DNA of 64,000 bases, taken from the NCBI GenBank assembly GCA_947648215.1, contig CANSMW010000001.1:62001-126000 (forward strand). Reading direction: 5' to 3'. This document shows positions 52,223 through 62,360 of the stretch, in pieces. The notes under the pieces are model-generated. The model searched no databases. It saw only the letters and a list, made by a program, of their open reading frames with translations, and was not told the origin of the DNA. Each line of letters starts with the position of its first letter. Position 1 is the first letter of the stretch. This stretch comes from an uncultured Clostridium sp. Its GTDB lineage: Bacteria > Bacillota > Clostridia > TANB77 > CAG-508. Position numbers and translations under genes: made by a program.

Positions 52223-55200
52223 TCATTTATTCATCATCATATACAATGCTGGAACAAGATATAGGGTTAGCATGGTAGAATACACAAGTCCTCCTATAGT
52301 TACAATTCCTAATGGTTGTATCATTTCGGAGCCTTGACCCATTCCTAGTGCCATGGTGGATAGTCCTAATATTGTTGTTAGGGCTGTCATTAAGATTGGT
52401 TTTAGTCTGGTTTTTCCGGTTTGAATTAGTGCATCTTTTACAGGTAAGCCTTTTTCTTTTCGTAAATAATTGGCGTAATCGATAAATACAATTCCATTGT
52501 TTACAACTACACCTGCTAGCATTAGAAAGCCTAGCATTGCAATTAAGCTTATTTCACATCCACAAATCCATAGTGCTAATAATCCTCCTGTGAAGGCTAG
52601 TGGAATGGTGAACATAACAATAAATGGTGATTTTAGGGATTGGAACTGTGCTACCATGATTAGGTAAATAAATACAATGGCTAGCAAAATCATAAGTCCT
52701 AAATCTTTTAAGGATTGATTGATGGTTTCACTTTCTCCTTGTAGTTCCACAGTATATCCTTCTTTTGGTGTATATTCTTTTAATTTATTTTGTACTTCTC
52801 TTCCTACTAATCCTACATTACTATCGGTTTTTACGGTTGCTGTTACACTAACGTAACGTTCTTGCTTATCATGCTGGATAGACGATAATCCATCCGTTTC
52901 TTCTATGGTTGCCACATCTGATAACGCTACTTCTACGGTTTCATTGTTTTTCTTACCCGATAGTTTAATCGCCCCTAAATTATCGGTCGTTGTTTTCTTT
53001 TCTTCTTGTTTTACCACAACAACTGGATAATCTTTATTTTCAATGGTAACGTCTGTTGCTTCTTTTTGGTTGGATACCTCACTTGCAATGGTTTGGTAAA
53101 TTCCTGCTACGGTTAATCCATATTCCATTGCCTTATCCTTATTTACCACGACATGTTTCTCTTTTTGTGTTTCAGAAACACCAGAATCGACACTATCTAT
53201 TCCATCGATTTGTTCTATCATACTGGTGATTTCCTTTGCTATTTTTTGTAATTCTTCTGTTTCCTTTCCTTTTATTACAATTTGAATACCAGATGACATC
53301 ATAGAAGACATATCCATATTAGAAGTGCTTACTGAAATTTCATAACCACAGTCTTTCGTTAATTCATAAATTCTTTTTTCAATTTCCTTATTTGATGTTT
53401 TTTTATCTTCTTTTAAAATAGCATATAAATTCATCGTATTTGCTGTACCATTAGATAGTGACATACTTCCCATAGCACTTGAATTAATAGCACCTATTGT
53501 ATCAATTTCTTTAATGTTTTCTAATAATACTCCTACTATTTCATTTGTTTTATCTTGTGCTTCTTTTTTAGTTACTTCTTTTGGTGGTGTGATGGTAATT
53601 GACATTTGTGTTCCTTCTACATCTGGAATAAAGGCAGTTCCCATATTTCCTGCTAATATCGCACTAGTTATTAATAATACCACACAAAATATAATAACAA
53701 TGGCTTTGTGGTTTAATGCTACTTTTAGAGTTTTTTCATAAGCCCCAACAAATTTATCAAATAATTTTGTTTCCCTTTGATTTGTATTTTTAAACATTTT
53801 GGATGCCATTGCTGGTACCAAGGTAAGTGCTACAATTAAGCTAGCAAGTAGTGAATAGCCAATGGTTAATCCCATATCCGTAAATAGTTGTCTCGAAATT
53901 CCCTCTACAAACACAATTGGTAAAAATACACATACCGTTGTTAAGGTAGATGCAGCTATTGCTCCTGCCACTCTTGCTGCTCCTTGAATGCTTGCTTCTT
54001 TTACACTACTTCCTTCTTGTCGCAACCTATAAATATTTTCAATTACAACAATGGAATTATCCACTAACATTCCAACTCCTAGTGCTAATCCCGATAAAGA
54101 AATGATATTAATGGTAACCCCTGTAAAGTACATAAGTGCAATAGCAAAGGTTAAACTAATTGGAATGGATAATGCAATAATGATGGTTGGCTTATAATCT
54201 TTTAGGAAGAGTAATAAAATGATAACCGCAAGAATTGCTCCATAAAATAAGTTTTCTAATACCGTTCCAATAATTAAATCTATGTAAATTCCTTGGTTCA
54301 TTAACGTTGTAAAACGAACTCCCTCATTTTTTTGTTCTAGTTGTTCCATGGTTTGTTCTATTTCTTTACATACTTCTGCGGTTGATGCCGTACTTTGTTT
54401 TTGAAAACTTAGCATAATCGCGTTATTTCCATTTACTTTAGCATATACTTCACTCGAATTATCCGCATAGCCAATATCTGCTAAATCCTTTAAGGTTACC
54501 TTTTCCAGTCCTTCTATTTCAAAGGAAAGTAATGTCATATTTTCGATTTCTTCTAAATTTTCAAATTTGTCTCCTACTTTAATTAGCATTTTATCTTCTT
54601 CGGTTTCAATATACCCTGCTGGCATGGAAAAATTATTTGCCATTAATATATTAGAAACCATTTCTTGTGTAATAATTCCATCAATCGAAGCACTTTTTAA
54701 GGCTTCGTCACGTGCTACCTCAAATTCTTTTATTCCTTTTTCTAATTCTTGCTCCCCTTGTTCTAGTTTACTTGCCGCTTTACTTAGTTCAATGGTTAAG
54801 GTTGCCTTTGCTTTTTCTAATTCTACTTCTTTTTGTTGTAAACTTGTTTTTTGTTTGGCAAGTTCTGTTTTTCCAACAGTAAGCTGTGTAAGCCCCACCT
54901 CTACTTCTTTTAGTTTTGCCGTTGTCTCATTTTTCAACTTTTCTGTTTTAGTAATACTATTGTTTAAAAGCTCTAGTCTTGCTTTTTGCTCTTCGGTTAC
55001 TGCTTCTCCTAATTTTACTAGCTGGGCTTTTTCGTCATTTAATTTTACAAGTGCTTGCTCCATTCCTTGAAGAGTAGTGGTTAACGTCGTTTTCGTAAAT
55101 TTTAACCCTTCTTCCTTGGTAGCAAGTTCACTTTCTGTAGAAGCAATGGTAGAAATTCCTGTTTGAATTTGCTTTAGCCCATCTAACACTTTTCCCATTT

Positions 55201-55906
55201 GCTCGTTGGATTGTTTCTGAAGTTCCTCTTTGCCTTTGGCAAGTTGTGCTTTCGCACTATTTAATTCTCCACCTGTTTTCGATAACGTAGCATTCACATG
55301 GTCGGTTAATTTCGTATTCACTTCATCAATTTTTGCTTGATTTAACTTAATTTCTAATTTTTCTTCCACAATTCCAGTAGCACTTACCGATGCCACTCCA
55401 GAAATTCTCTCTAATTCTGGCAAGATATTCTGGTTTACAAAATTCTTAATTTCTGCTAAATCCATTTCTCCTACATCAACGGCACTCATCATAACTGGCA
55501 ACATATTCGGATTAATTTTACTAACAATTGGTGCACCAATATTAGAATCGTCCCAAGTTGCCTTAATTAAATCAATCTTTCCATTTAACTCAATTAAAGC
55601 GGAATCCATATTAACATCATTGGAAAATTCTAAAATAACCATAGAAGAATTTTCAGAAGAAATTGAAGAAATATTCTTTACATTACTAACTGTCGCCATC
55701 GATTGTTCCATGGGTTTGGTAACAACTGTTTCTACCTTCTCTGGGCTTGCTCCCACATAACTTGTAATAATTAATGCATATGGCAAATCCATTTTTGGTA
55801 ATAAATCTGTGGTCATATTCGTAAACGAAATTACCCCCAATAATACAATTAAAATTACCGCAACAAACACCGTAAACGGCTTTTTCACACTATAACTAGA
55901 AAACAT
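52223..55906 (-). CDS. RND-family efflux transporter with large coiled-coil insertion
   Basis: A 1227-residue AcrB/SwrC-type proton-driven exporter. Helix 1 begins VFVAVILIVLLGVISF, followed by the first periplasmic-type porter domain. The central GVGMLVDNSIVVIENIYR holds the Asp pair of the proton relay, and the second half repeats the fold (VVVNNGIVFIDYANYLR). Between residues of about 205 and 415 is an Ala/Gln/Glu/Lys-rich coiled-coil pair (AKGKEELQKQSNEQ, KAKATLTIELSKAASKLEQG) that most RND proteins lack. No adaptor gene is adjacent. Substrate unknown. Confidence 0.9.
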   Translation of the reverse strand: MFSSYSVKKPFTVFVAVILIVLLGVISFTNMTTDLLPKMDLPYALIITSYVGASPEKVETVVTKPMEQSMATVSNVKNISSISSENSSMVILEFSNDVNMDSALIELNGKIDLIKATWDDSNIGAPIVSKINPNMLPVMMSAVDVGEMDLAEIKNFVNQNILPELERISGVASVSATGIVEEKLEIKLNQAKIDEVNTKLTDHVNATLSKTGGELNSAKAQLAKGKEELQKQSNEQMGKVLDGLKQIQTGISTIASTESELATKEEGLKFTKTTLTTTLQGMEQALVKLNDEKAQLVKLGEAVTEEQKARLELLNNSITKTEKLKNETTAKLKEVEVGLTQLTVGKTELAKQKTSLQQKEVELEKAKATLTIELSKAASKLEQGEQELEKGIKEFEVARDEALKSASIDGIITQEMVSNILMANNFSMPAGYIETEEDKMLIKVGDKFENLEEIENMTLLSFEIEGLEKVTLKDLADIGYADNSSEVYAKVNGNNAIMLSFQKQSTASTAEVCKEIEQTMEQLEQKNEGVRFTTLMNQGIYIDLIIGTVLENLFYGAILAVIILLLFLKDYKPTIIIALSIPISLTFAIALMYFTGVTINIISLSGLALGVGMLVDNSIVVIENIYRLRQEGSSVKEASIQGAARVAGAIAASTLTTVCVFLPIVFVEGISRQLFTDMGLTIGYSLLASLIVALTLVPAMASKMFKNTNQRETKLFDKFVGAYEKTLKVALNHKAIVIIFCVVLLITSAILAGNMGTAFIPDVEGTQMSITITPPKEVTKKEAQDKTNEIVGVLLENIKEIDTIGAINSSAMGSMSLSNGTANTMNLYAILKEDKKTSNKEIEKRIYELTKDCGYEISVSTSNMDMSSMMSSGIQIVIKGKETEELQKIAKEITSMIEQIDGIDSVDSGVSETQKEKHVVVNKDKAMEYGLTVAGIYQTIASEVSNQKEATDVTIENKDYPVVVVKQEEKKTTTDNLGAIKLSGKKNNETVEVALSDVATIEETDGLSSIQHDKQERYVSVTATVKTDSNVGLVGREVQNKLKEYTPKEGYTVELQGESETINQSLKDLGLMILLAIVFIYLIMVAQFQSLKSPFIVMFTIPLAFTGGLLALWICGCEISLIAMLGFLMLAGVVVNNGIVFIDYANYLRKEKGLPVKDALIQTGKTRLKPILMTALTTILGLSTMALGMGQGSEMIQPLGIVTIGGLVYSTMLTLYLVPALYMMMNK

Positions 55907-56127
55907 AAATTCAACGTCCTTTCTAACATAAACAATTGGTTCTATATTAAAAATAATTCTTTTTTAACGACATTTTCATCTTATGATGTAAATTCTATAT
56001 TATGCTTTAAACTGCATAAGACTCTTCTTTTTTGCGCATCTTCTATTATAACAAGTTTTCGACAATATGTAAACCAATTAGAGTAAGTTTTTTGTGAATT
56101 TTTGGTGAATTTTGGAAAAAACTGCTT

Positions 56128-56159
56128 AAAAATAGCAAACTATTTGGTTTGCTATTTTT
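56128..56159. terminator. galE terminator
   Basis: AAAAATAGCAAAC and GTTTGCTATTTTT form a perfect 13-bp stem, 11 bp beyond the galE stop. Confidence 0.8.
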
Positions 56160-56170
56160 CTTCTTTTATC

Positions 56171-57172
56171 TTATTTATGATTAATATAATTCCAGCTATC
56201 CTTGCACATTTCATCAATACCAAGTTTTGCTTCCCATCCTAATTCTTCTTTTGCTTTTTTGGGGTCTGCATAGCAAGTTGCAATGTCTCCTTCTCTTCTT
56301 GGTACAATTTGATAAGGTACTGGTTTTCCTGTTGCTTTTTCAAATGCTTTTACCATATCTAGTACACTGTAACCATTTCCGGTTCCTAAGTTGTAGATAA
56401 ATAAGCCCTTTTTCTCTTTTTCTAGTTTTTGTAGTGCTTTAATGTGTCCTTTTGCTAAGTCTACCACATGAATATAATCTCTTACACCAGTTCCGTCTTT
56501 TGTATCATAGTCATTTCCAAAAACAGATAACTCTTTTAAGGTTCCTAAAGCTACTCTTGCTACATATGGCATTAGGTTATTTGGTATTCCTTGTGGTTCT
56601 TCTCCAATAAGCCCACTTTGATGTGCTCCTACGGGGTTAAAGTATCTTAAAATACAAATATTCCAGCTTGGGTCTGAAGTATATATATCTTTTAATATTT
56701 GTTCAATATATAGTTTTGATGTTCCATATGGATTTGTAGTTCCTCCTGTTTTGCAATCTTCGGTAATCGGAATCATCTCTGGGTCTCCATATACCGTTGC
56801 CGAAGAGCTAAATACAAACGTTTTTACATCATATTTTCGCATGGTATCTAATAAAACAAGAGCACCTGAAATATTATTCATATAATATTCGATTGGCTTT
56901 TTAACTGACTCTCCTACTGCTTTAAATCCCGCAAAATTTAAAACTGCTTCTATCTCATTTTCCTCAAATACTTTCTCTAATTTATCTTTATCTAAATAAT
57001 CCATTTCATAAAATTTAAAATCTTTCCTAGTAATCTTACGAATTGCCTCTAATACTTCTGGTTTGCTATTTGAAAAATTATCAAGAATCACTATTTCCTT
57101 TCCTTCATTTAGCAATTCCACTGCGGTATGGCTTCCAATAAAACCTGCTCCGCCTGTCACTAATACTGCCAT
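56171..57172 (-). CDS. galE: UDP-glucose 4-epimerase
   Basis: Interconverts UDP-glucose and UDP-galactose (and often the N-acetyl sugars). [17 protein letters not shown] at the N-terminus, FSSSATVYG, the catalytic [11 protein letters not shown], and [11 protein letters not shown] distinguish GalE from the capsule epimerase at 16.4 kb. The ATG at 57172 follows AAAGGAGG by seven bases; upstream in-frame starts are not supported. 333 residues. It can supply galactose for the capsule though located 30 kb away. Confidence 0.95.
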   Translation of the reverse strand: MAVLVTGGAGFIGSHTAVELLNEGKEIVILDNFSNSKPEVLEAIRKITRKDFKFYEMDYLDKDKLEKVFEENEIEAVLNFAGFKAVGESVKKPIEYYMNNISGALVLLDTMRKYDVKTFVFSSSATVYGDPEMIPITEDCKTGGTTNPYGTSKLYIEQILKDIYTSDPSWNICILRYFNPVGAHQSGLIGEEPQGIPNNLMPYVARVALGTLKELSVFGNDYDTKDGTGVRDYIHVVDLAKGHIKALQKLEKEKKGLFIYNLGTGNGYSVLDMVKAFEKATGKPVPYQIVPRREGDIATCYADPKKAKEELGWEAKLGIDEMCKDSWNYINHK

Positions 57173-57270
57173 AATATGACCTCCTTTGTTTTTTGTTATT
57201 ATACCGCAACAAAAATAAGTTGTAAAGAAAAATGACATATCTTTTTTTGTATATGCCATTTCACCTATTT

Positions 57271-57840
57271 TTATTTATATAATCCCTGATATATCTTATA
57301 ATCTCTCACAATCTTCCTTACATAATTATTCGTTTCTTTGTAAGGAATATTCTCAATATCACTTCCGTCTTCTTTTAGAGTGCCTTGTTCTATCCAACGT
57401 TTTAGGTTTCCTTTTCCTGCATTGTAGGCGGTTAGTGCAAGTAAGGTGTTTTGATTGTATTCTTTTAGTAAATCAGCAAAGTATTTTGTGCCTAGTTTGA
57501 TGTTTAGTTCTGGGTCGTATAGAGAGGCTTTTTTGGTAAATGGGATATCTAGTTTTCTTGCTAGTTCTTCTGCCGTGGCATCCATTAATTGCATAAGACC
57601 TGTGGCTTCACTTGAAGAAACAACATTTGGCTTAAAGTTGCTTTCTGCTTTGATGATTGCAAAAATTAAAAGTGGGTCTATGTCGTATTCTTCGGCGTAC
57701 TTATAAACATAGTCTGAATATTTCGTTGGATAGATTTTTTTTAATACGATGGTGTGTACTCTAAAAACACCAAATAACAAAATGAGTAGTAAGATTATGA
57801 TGAAAATAATAATTGTTATTCTTTTTGCCCTTTTTTGCAA
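57271..57840 (-). CDS. Membrane-anchored lytic transglycosylase (SLT domain)
   Basis: Cleaves peptidoglycan glycan strands. One N-terminal signal-anchor helix is followed by a short goose-type lysozyme/Slt domain: [18 protein letters not shown] contains the catalytic Glu, then [12 protein letters not shown] and [11 protein letters not shown]. 189 residues. The start is a TTG at 57840 with GAGAGG upstream. It follows polA and its type A repeat, possibly as a separate unit. Confidence 0.9.
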   Translation of the reverse strand: MQKRAKRITIIIFIIILLLILLFGVFRVHTIVLKKIYPTKYSDYVYKYAEEYDIDPLLIFAIIKAESNFKPNVVSSSEATGLMQLMDATAEELARKLDIPFTKKASLYDPELNIKLGTKYFADLLKEYNQNTLLALTAYNAGKGNLKRWIEQGTLKEDGSDIENIPYKETNNYVRKIVRDYKIYQGLYK

Positions 57841-57869
57841 GGTTTACCTCTCCCTTCTTTTTGTAACGT

Positions 57870-57923
57870 AAAGGCCCCTTTACTTAAGGGGGCTGTCAGC
57901 GAAGCTGACTGGGGGTTCTTCTA
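57870..57923. repeat. Type A palindromic repeat at the polA stop codon
   Basis: AAAGGCCCCTTTACTTAAGG, then GTCAGC GAA GCTGAC and GGGGGTTCTT; the polA stop (CTA on the plus strand) follows directly. On the minus strand the second hairpin ends in CCTTTACG, terminator-like. Confidence 0.75.
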
Positions 57924-60642
57924 CTTTGCCTCATACCAGTCGTTTGCTTCGGATAATTCTACTTTTAGTGGAATACGAAGTTTAATTGCATTTTCCATGG
58001 AGGTTTTTAGAATTTCTTTTACTTGTTCTTTTTCTTCTATTTTGGTATCGATGATTAACTCATCGTGTACTTGTAAAACAAGTTTTGATTGTAGCCCTTC
58101 TTTTACTAATCTTTTATGCACTTCTATCATGGCAATTTTCATGATGTCTGCTGCTGTTCCTTGTATTGGTGTGTTCATGGCTGCTCTTGCACCAAATTGC
58201 CTCACCATGTAGTTTGAAGATTTTAGTTCTGGAATTTGTCTTCTTCTATGAAATAGGGTTTCTACATATCCTTTTTCTTTTGCCTCTTCTACTATGTTCT
58301 CCATAAATTTTTGAATTCCGCTATATTTTTCTAAATATTGTTCAATATATTCTTTTGCTTGTTTCCTAGAGATGCCTAACTGGCCAGCTAACCCAAAATC
58401 GCTAATTCCATAAACAATACCAAAATTGACAGCTTTGGCACTTGACCTTTGCTCATGAGTGACTTCTTCAATTGGGATGTTTAATACCTTTGAGGCTGCT
58501 TGTTTATGAATATCTTCATCGTTTTTAAAGGCTTCTATCATGTGTTCATCTTCCGAAATATGTGCCAGTACTCGTAACTCAATTTGTGAATAATCGGCAT
58601 CTAAAAAAACGTGTCCTTTACTTGGTTTAAAGGCTTTTCTTATTTTCTTTCCTGCTTCTACCCTTGTGGGAATGTTTTGTAGGTTCGGTTCGGTAGAGCT
58701 AATTCTTCCGGTTGCAGTTACAGTTTGGTGGAAATAGGAATGAATTTTTTGGTCGCCTTTATTAATATAAGGCAATAGTCCTTCTACATAGGTAGAGTTT
58801 AATTTTGCCATGGCACGATATTCTAGAATTTTTTCTACCACTGGGTGTTCTTCTTTTATTTTTTCTAATGCATCTACATCTGTAGAATAACCACTTTTGG
58901 TTTTCTTGGCATAAGGTAATTTTAGTTTTTCAAATAGCACTTCTCCTAATTGCTTTGGAGAATTAATATTAAATTCTTCCCCAGCCAAGGTATGAATTTC
59001 TTTGGTTAAGGTTTCTAATTGTTCTTTTAATTGGTTGCCATAGGAAATTAACTCCTCTTTTTCTACTCTCATTCCAACAAATTGCATATCTGCTAATACG
59101 CTTACTAGTGGCATTTCAATTTCAGAAAACAAAGAAAGTGCATTTTCCTTTTGCAACTTTTCGGTTAATACTGGTTCTAATTTAGAAATGACATAGGCAT
59201 ACATCATACCTTCTTGTTTTTGTTTTGAATCTCCTTTTGGTGGCTCATTCATTTCAAATAAGTTTAATTGCTCTTTTTCTTCTTCTACTCCATTTTCTTT
59301 TAAATACTCCATTATATCGATTCCAAGGTAACTCGCACTTAACCCTTCTAATGGATATTTAGAAGCCACTGGATTTAATAAATAAGCCGCAATTTTTACA
59401 TCACATACAAAGTTTTTTGGCGTTATCCCAATTTGTTTTAGTAAAATATAATCTCTGGCTAGTTCATAGCCAACCAATGCTTTTGTTTCAAATATCTCTT
59501 GAAAGTTTTTGATAAATTCTTCTTGTTTGTGTTCAAAACAATAGTAGTATACCGTATTTTCTATATGAATACTTATACTTATTATTTCTTTTGGAATAAT
59601 ATACCCCATGTGTTCGGAATTATCCTTTAATCCTAAAGAATAGACAATTTTTTCTTGTGTTTTCAAAAGTTTGATAAATGCTTCTAAATCACTTGGTGTT
59701 TGAATTTCCTTTTTGGTAAAATGAATCGAAATTTGCTCTTGGCTTGTTCCTTCTCCTTGTAGAGAAAATCGTTCAATATAACGGTTAAAACGATATTTTT
59801 TAAATAACTCTAATACTTTTAGCTTGTCCCACTCTTCTACCTTCATTTCTTCTAATTTCTCTTCAATTGGTGAATCAATGTTAATTCTACCAAGTTCTCT
59901 AGAAAGAAAAGCTAATTCTTTATTTTCTACTAATTTTTCCCTTAGTTTTCCTTTTATATGGTCTGTTCCTTTTTCTAAACTTTCATACAACTTATCTATA
60001 TCCACATACTCTTTAATCAACGTTAATGCTGTTTTTTCGCCAACTCCTGGCACTCCAGGAATATTATCTGAGGTATCTCCCATTAATCCTTTTACTTGAA
60101 TTAATTGATATGGCTCTACTCCATATTCTTCTATTACTTTATTTCTATCATAATAATCGGTTTCTGTTTTTCCTGCCTTGGTTCGTGGAATTTCAATAGT
60201 AACTTTATCGGTAGCAAGCTGGAAATTATCACGATCTCCAGAAAGGATGGTAACATCTAAGCCATTTTTTTCACCAAAACGAGATAACGTTCCGGATAAT
60301 GTCATCTCCTTCATATCCTTCTTTTTCAATGATTTTAATATTCATCGCTTGCAATACTTCTTTTATCATTGGCATTTGCATGGCTAATTCCTCTGGCATT
60401 CCTTTTCGATTGGCTTTATATTCCTTATACATTTCATGACGTTTGGTTGGTCCCTTTTTATCAAAAGCCACCACTAAATATTCTGGTTTTAATTCTTCTT
60501 GTACCTTAAAAAGAATACTTAAAAAACCATATACTGCATTGGTATAAGTGCCATCTTCTGTCATTAACATTTTACTTCCCATAATGCCATAAAAAGCACG
60601 ATTTAATATACTATTTCCATCTATTAACAATATTCTTGCCAT
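57921..60642 (-). CDS. polA: DNA polymerase I, with +1 shift site
   Basis: Repairs DNA and replaces RNA primers. The 5'-3' exonuclease domain starts MARILLIDGNSILNRAFYG. It is read to codon 116, where CGG (60292-60294) occurs. The zero frame ends six codons later, and the +1 frame gives GTLSRFGEKNGLDVTILSGD, completing DDIIGTLS as expected. The proofreading domain lacks the DxE motif, as in Bacillus-type enzymes. Polymerase motifs are DADYSQIELR, KAVNFGIVYG and QVHDELI. Reconstructed length is 906 residues, normal. queH lies 4 bp upstream. Confidence 0.94.
60292..60294 (-). other. In-frame CGG with +1 shift, polA
   Basis: Sense codons GAC ATT ATC CGG AAC in the zero frame. Skipping the C gives GGA ACG TTA TCT, i.e. 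Asp-Ile-Ile-Gly-Thr-Leu-Ser. The Gly is highly conserved in Pol I, which places the shift at the CGG. Confidence 0.87.
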
Positions 60643-60646
60643 ACAA

Positions 60647-61219
60647 TCACTCTCTATTCTTTCTTAATTTTTCTTTATCCTTTTGTATTTGCTTTTCATA
60701 CCTATCTTCCTCAGAAAAGATACAACCACAGTATTTTTGCATATATAGCCCTATTTCTCGTGCTTTTGCTTGCCCTTCTTTGAAACCTACTCGAAAATCG
60801 CGGTATAGAAAATCGATTCCATATGTCTTTGCTAAAGTTTCGCCGATTTGTTTAATTACTTCGTGGTTTTGGTATGGGCTTACCAAAAGGGTGGTGGTAA
60901 AAGTATCGTAACCATGTTCTTTTGCGTATTTTGCAGTTTGTTCTAAACGAACTTGATAACAATAGCTTCGGCAACGATTTTTTAGGTTTTCTATTACATG
61001 TTTACAAAATTCTTGTAGACCGTAGTCTTCTTCAAAAATAGTGTCTATGCTAATCTGGGTAGAATATTCTTTTAGGCAGTCTCTTCTTTGTTTATATTCG
61101 GTATATGGGTGTATGTTTGGGTTATACCAGTATAGAGTTGGTTCTATTTGTTCTTTCCTAAGTGTATCAATACAATAAACGCTACATGGTGCACAACACG
61201 TATGCATAAGTAGTTTCAT
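60647..61219 (-). CDS. queH: Epoxyqueuosine reductase QueH
   Basis: Last step of queuosine synthesis in tRNA, the non-orthologous replacement of QueG. The N-terminal HTCCAPCSVYC holds the adjacent Cys pair and CxxC, RCRSYC follows mid-protein, and the C-terminal KYCGCIFSEEDRY binds the cluster. 190 residues. It is placed directly before polA. The other queuosine genes are outside the window. Confidence 0.93.
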   Translation of the reverse strand: MKLLMHTCCAPCSVYCIDTLRKEQIEPTLYWYNPNIHPYTEYKQRRDCLKEYSTQISIDTIFEEDYGLQEFCKHVIENLKNRCRSYCYQVRLEQTAKYAKEHGYDTFTTTLLVSPYQNHEVIKQIGETLAKTYGIDFLYRDFRVGFKEGQAKAREIGLYMQKYCGCIFSEEDRYEKQIQKDKEKLRKNRE

Positions 61220-61252
61220 CTTTTTATCATCTCCTCTTTATGATTTCACTTT

Positions 61253-62197
61253 TTAGAATTTATTTTCTACAAATACATATTTCTTTTTTATATAAAAATT
61301 AATTACATACATTATAACATTAATTCCTATTTTAAGAAACACAATCCATTTGGCATAATACTGATTTAAAATGGAAACTAATAGGCTACCAATTAACATT
61401 TGTATTATAAATAGTATGGTATATTTGCAACCTTCAAAAAACGAATTACTTGATTTTTCTCTATGAAATACACACTTTTTATTTATCGCAAAATCGAATA
61501 ATCCAGATATGATTCTTGCTATGATATTTGCATTAAATACTGATATGTTCTCCGATGCTAATAAATAAAACACACCTACATCTAAAACTGCACAAAGAAT
61601 AGAGGATATCATATTTTTTAAAAATTCTTTATAAATTCGATAAGAATCTTTCATTAGCTTGAAATTTTTTACTCTACCCTCATAGATGGTTTCTATTGGT
61701 ATGGTATCAAACTCTATGTTTTTGTAATACATCTGTTTTAAAAAATTCATTTCATATTCCTGTTAGTGCTTTAAAATACAGCGAAGAAAATCGATTCCCT
61801 ATTTTACTAGTTATCGGTACAATCGGATTTTTTTGTAGCCATCTTTCTCCTAATATTATTTTACCGTTTTCTAATTTCTTTGCTATTTTTTTACATCACT
61901 TGCCCCATGCTGTCCATCTGCATCTACAGTAATAACTCCTATAACATCCTCTTTTACTACTTTCGTAATTCCTGTTTTAATAGCTTGTCCTTTTCCCATA
62001 TTTTCTTCATGTTTATAGATGACTACATTACTTTTTTGAAGTTCTAAGAAAATCGACTGACTTTCTTCATGAGAACCATCATCAATTACAATAATATTAT
62101 TTAAATTTTCCCTTTTTAAATCTTGTACTAAATCAATTAATTTTCTATTTGGGTTTAAAGCAGGAATTAGTATTACGATTTTATTTAAACCCTTCAT
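61253..62197 (-). pseudogene. Decayed GT2-GtrA fusion (bactoprenol glycosyltransferase)
   Basis: The N-terminal GT2 part starts MKGLNKIVILIPALNPNRKL and includes VIDDGSHEES, GKGQAIKTGI and VDADGQHGASDV. The frame then breaks in an A7 run where eight A would be needed. The other frame gives KIAKKLENGKIILGERW and KIGNRFSSLYFKALTG. At that point the family motif DTQTGLR and about 30 following residues are missing, and the sequence jumps to YEMNFLKQMYYKNIEF, IPIETIYEG and a GtrA domain with four membrane helices. It thus has a deletion and a frameshift not at CGG, and is almost certainly inactive. Confidence 0.8.
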
Positions 62198-62360
62198 ATT
62201 AAATACCATTCCTTTCTCGCTTTACTTTGAGTATAATAGTTATGAAAAATTATTTTCAAACTAAAATCATTTCTTTCTCTCTTGGTTTAAAAATACACAA
62301 ATTATAAAAGTATATTTCTTTAAAATTGAACAATAATTCTTAATAACACATAAAAGTTAA

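Noticed and set aside
1-60642. The six frameshifted genes as ordinary pseudogenes
   Set aside because: argS and polA are normally essential, the rest of each protein is perfectly conserved in both frames, no other damage is seen, and all six breaks coincide with CGG in one phase and one direction.
1-60642. The six frameshifts as random sequencing errors
   Set aside because: Only the cpsB site lies next to a run (A5) and the sugar-transferase site next to an A3 run; the others are not in homopolymers. A systematic error at CGG cannot be fully excluded without reads, but out-of-frame CGG strings occur dozens of times in intact genes of the window without breaking them.
61253-61750. Intact stand-alone GtrA protein of 165 residues
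   Set aside because: Its first 40 residues are the C-terminal end of a GT2 domain, so it is the tail of a broken fusion gene and the apparent Met start is internal.
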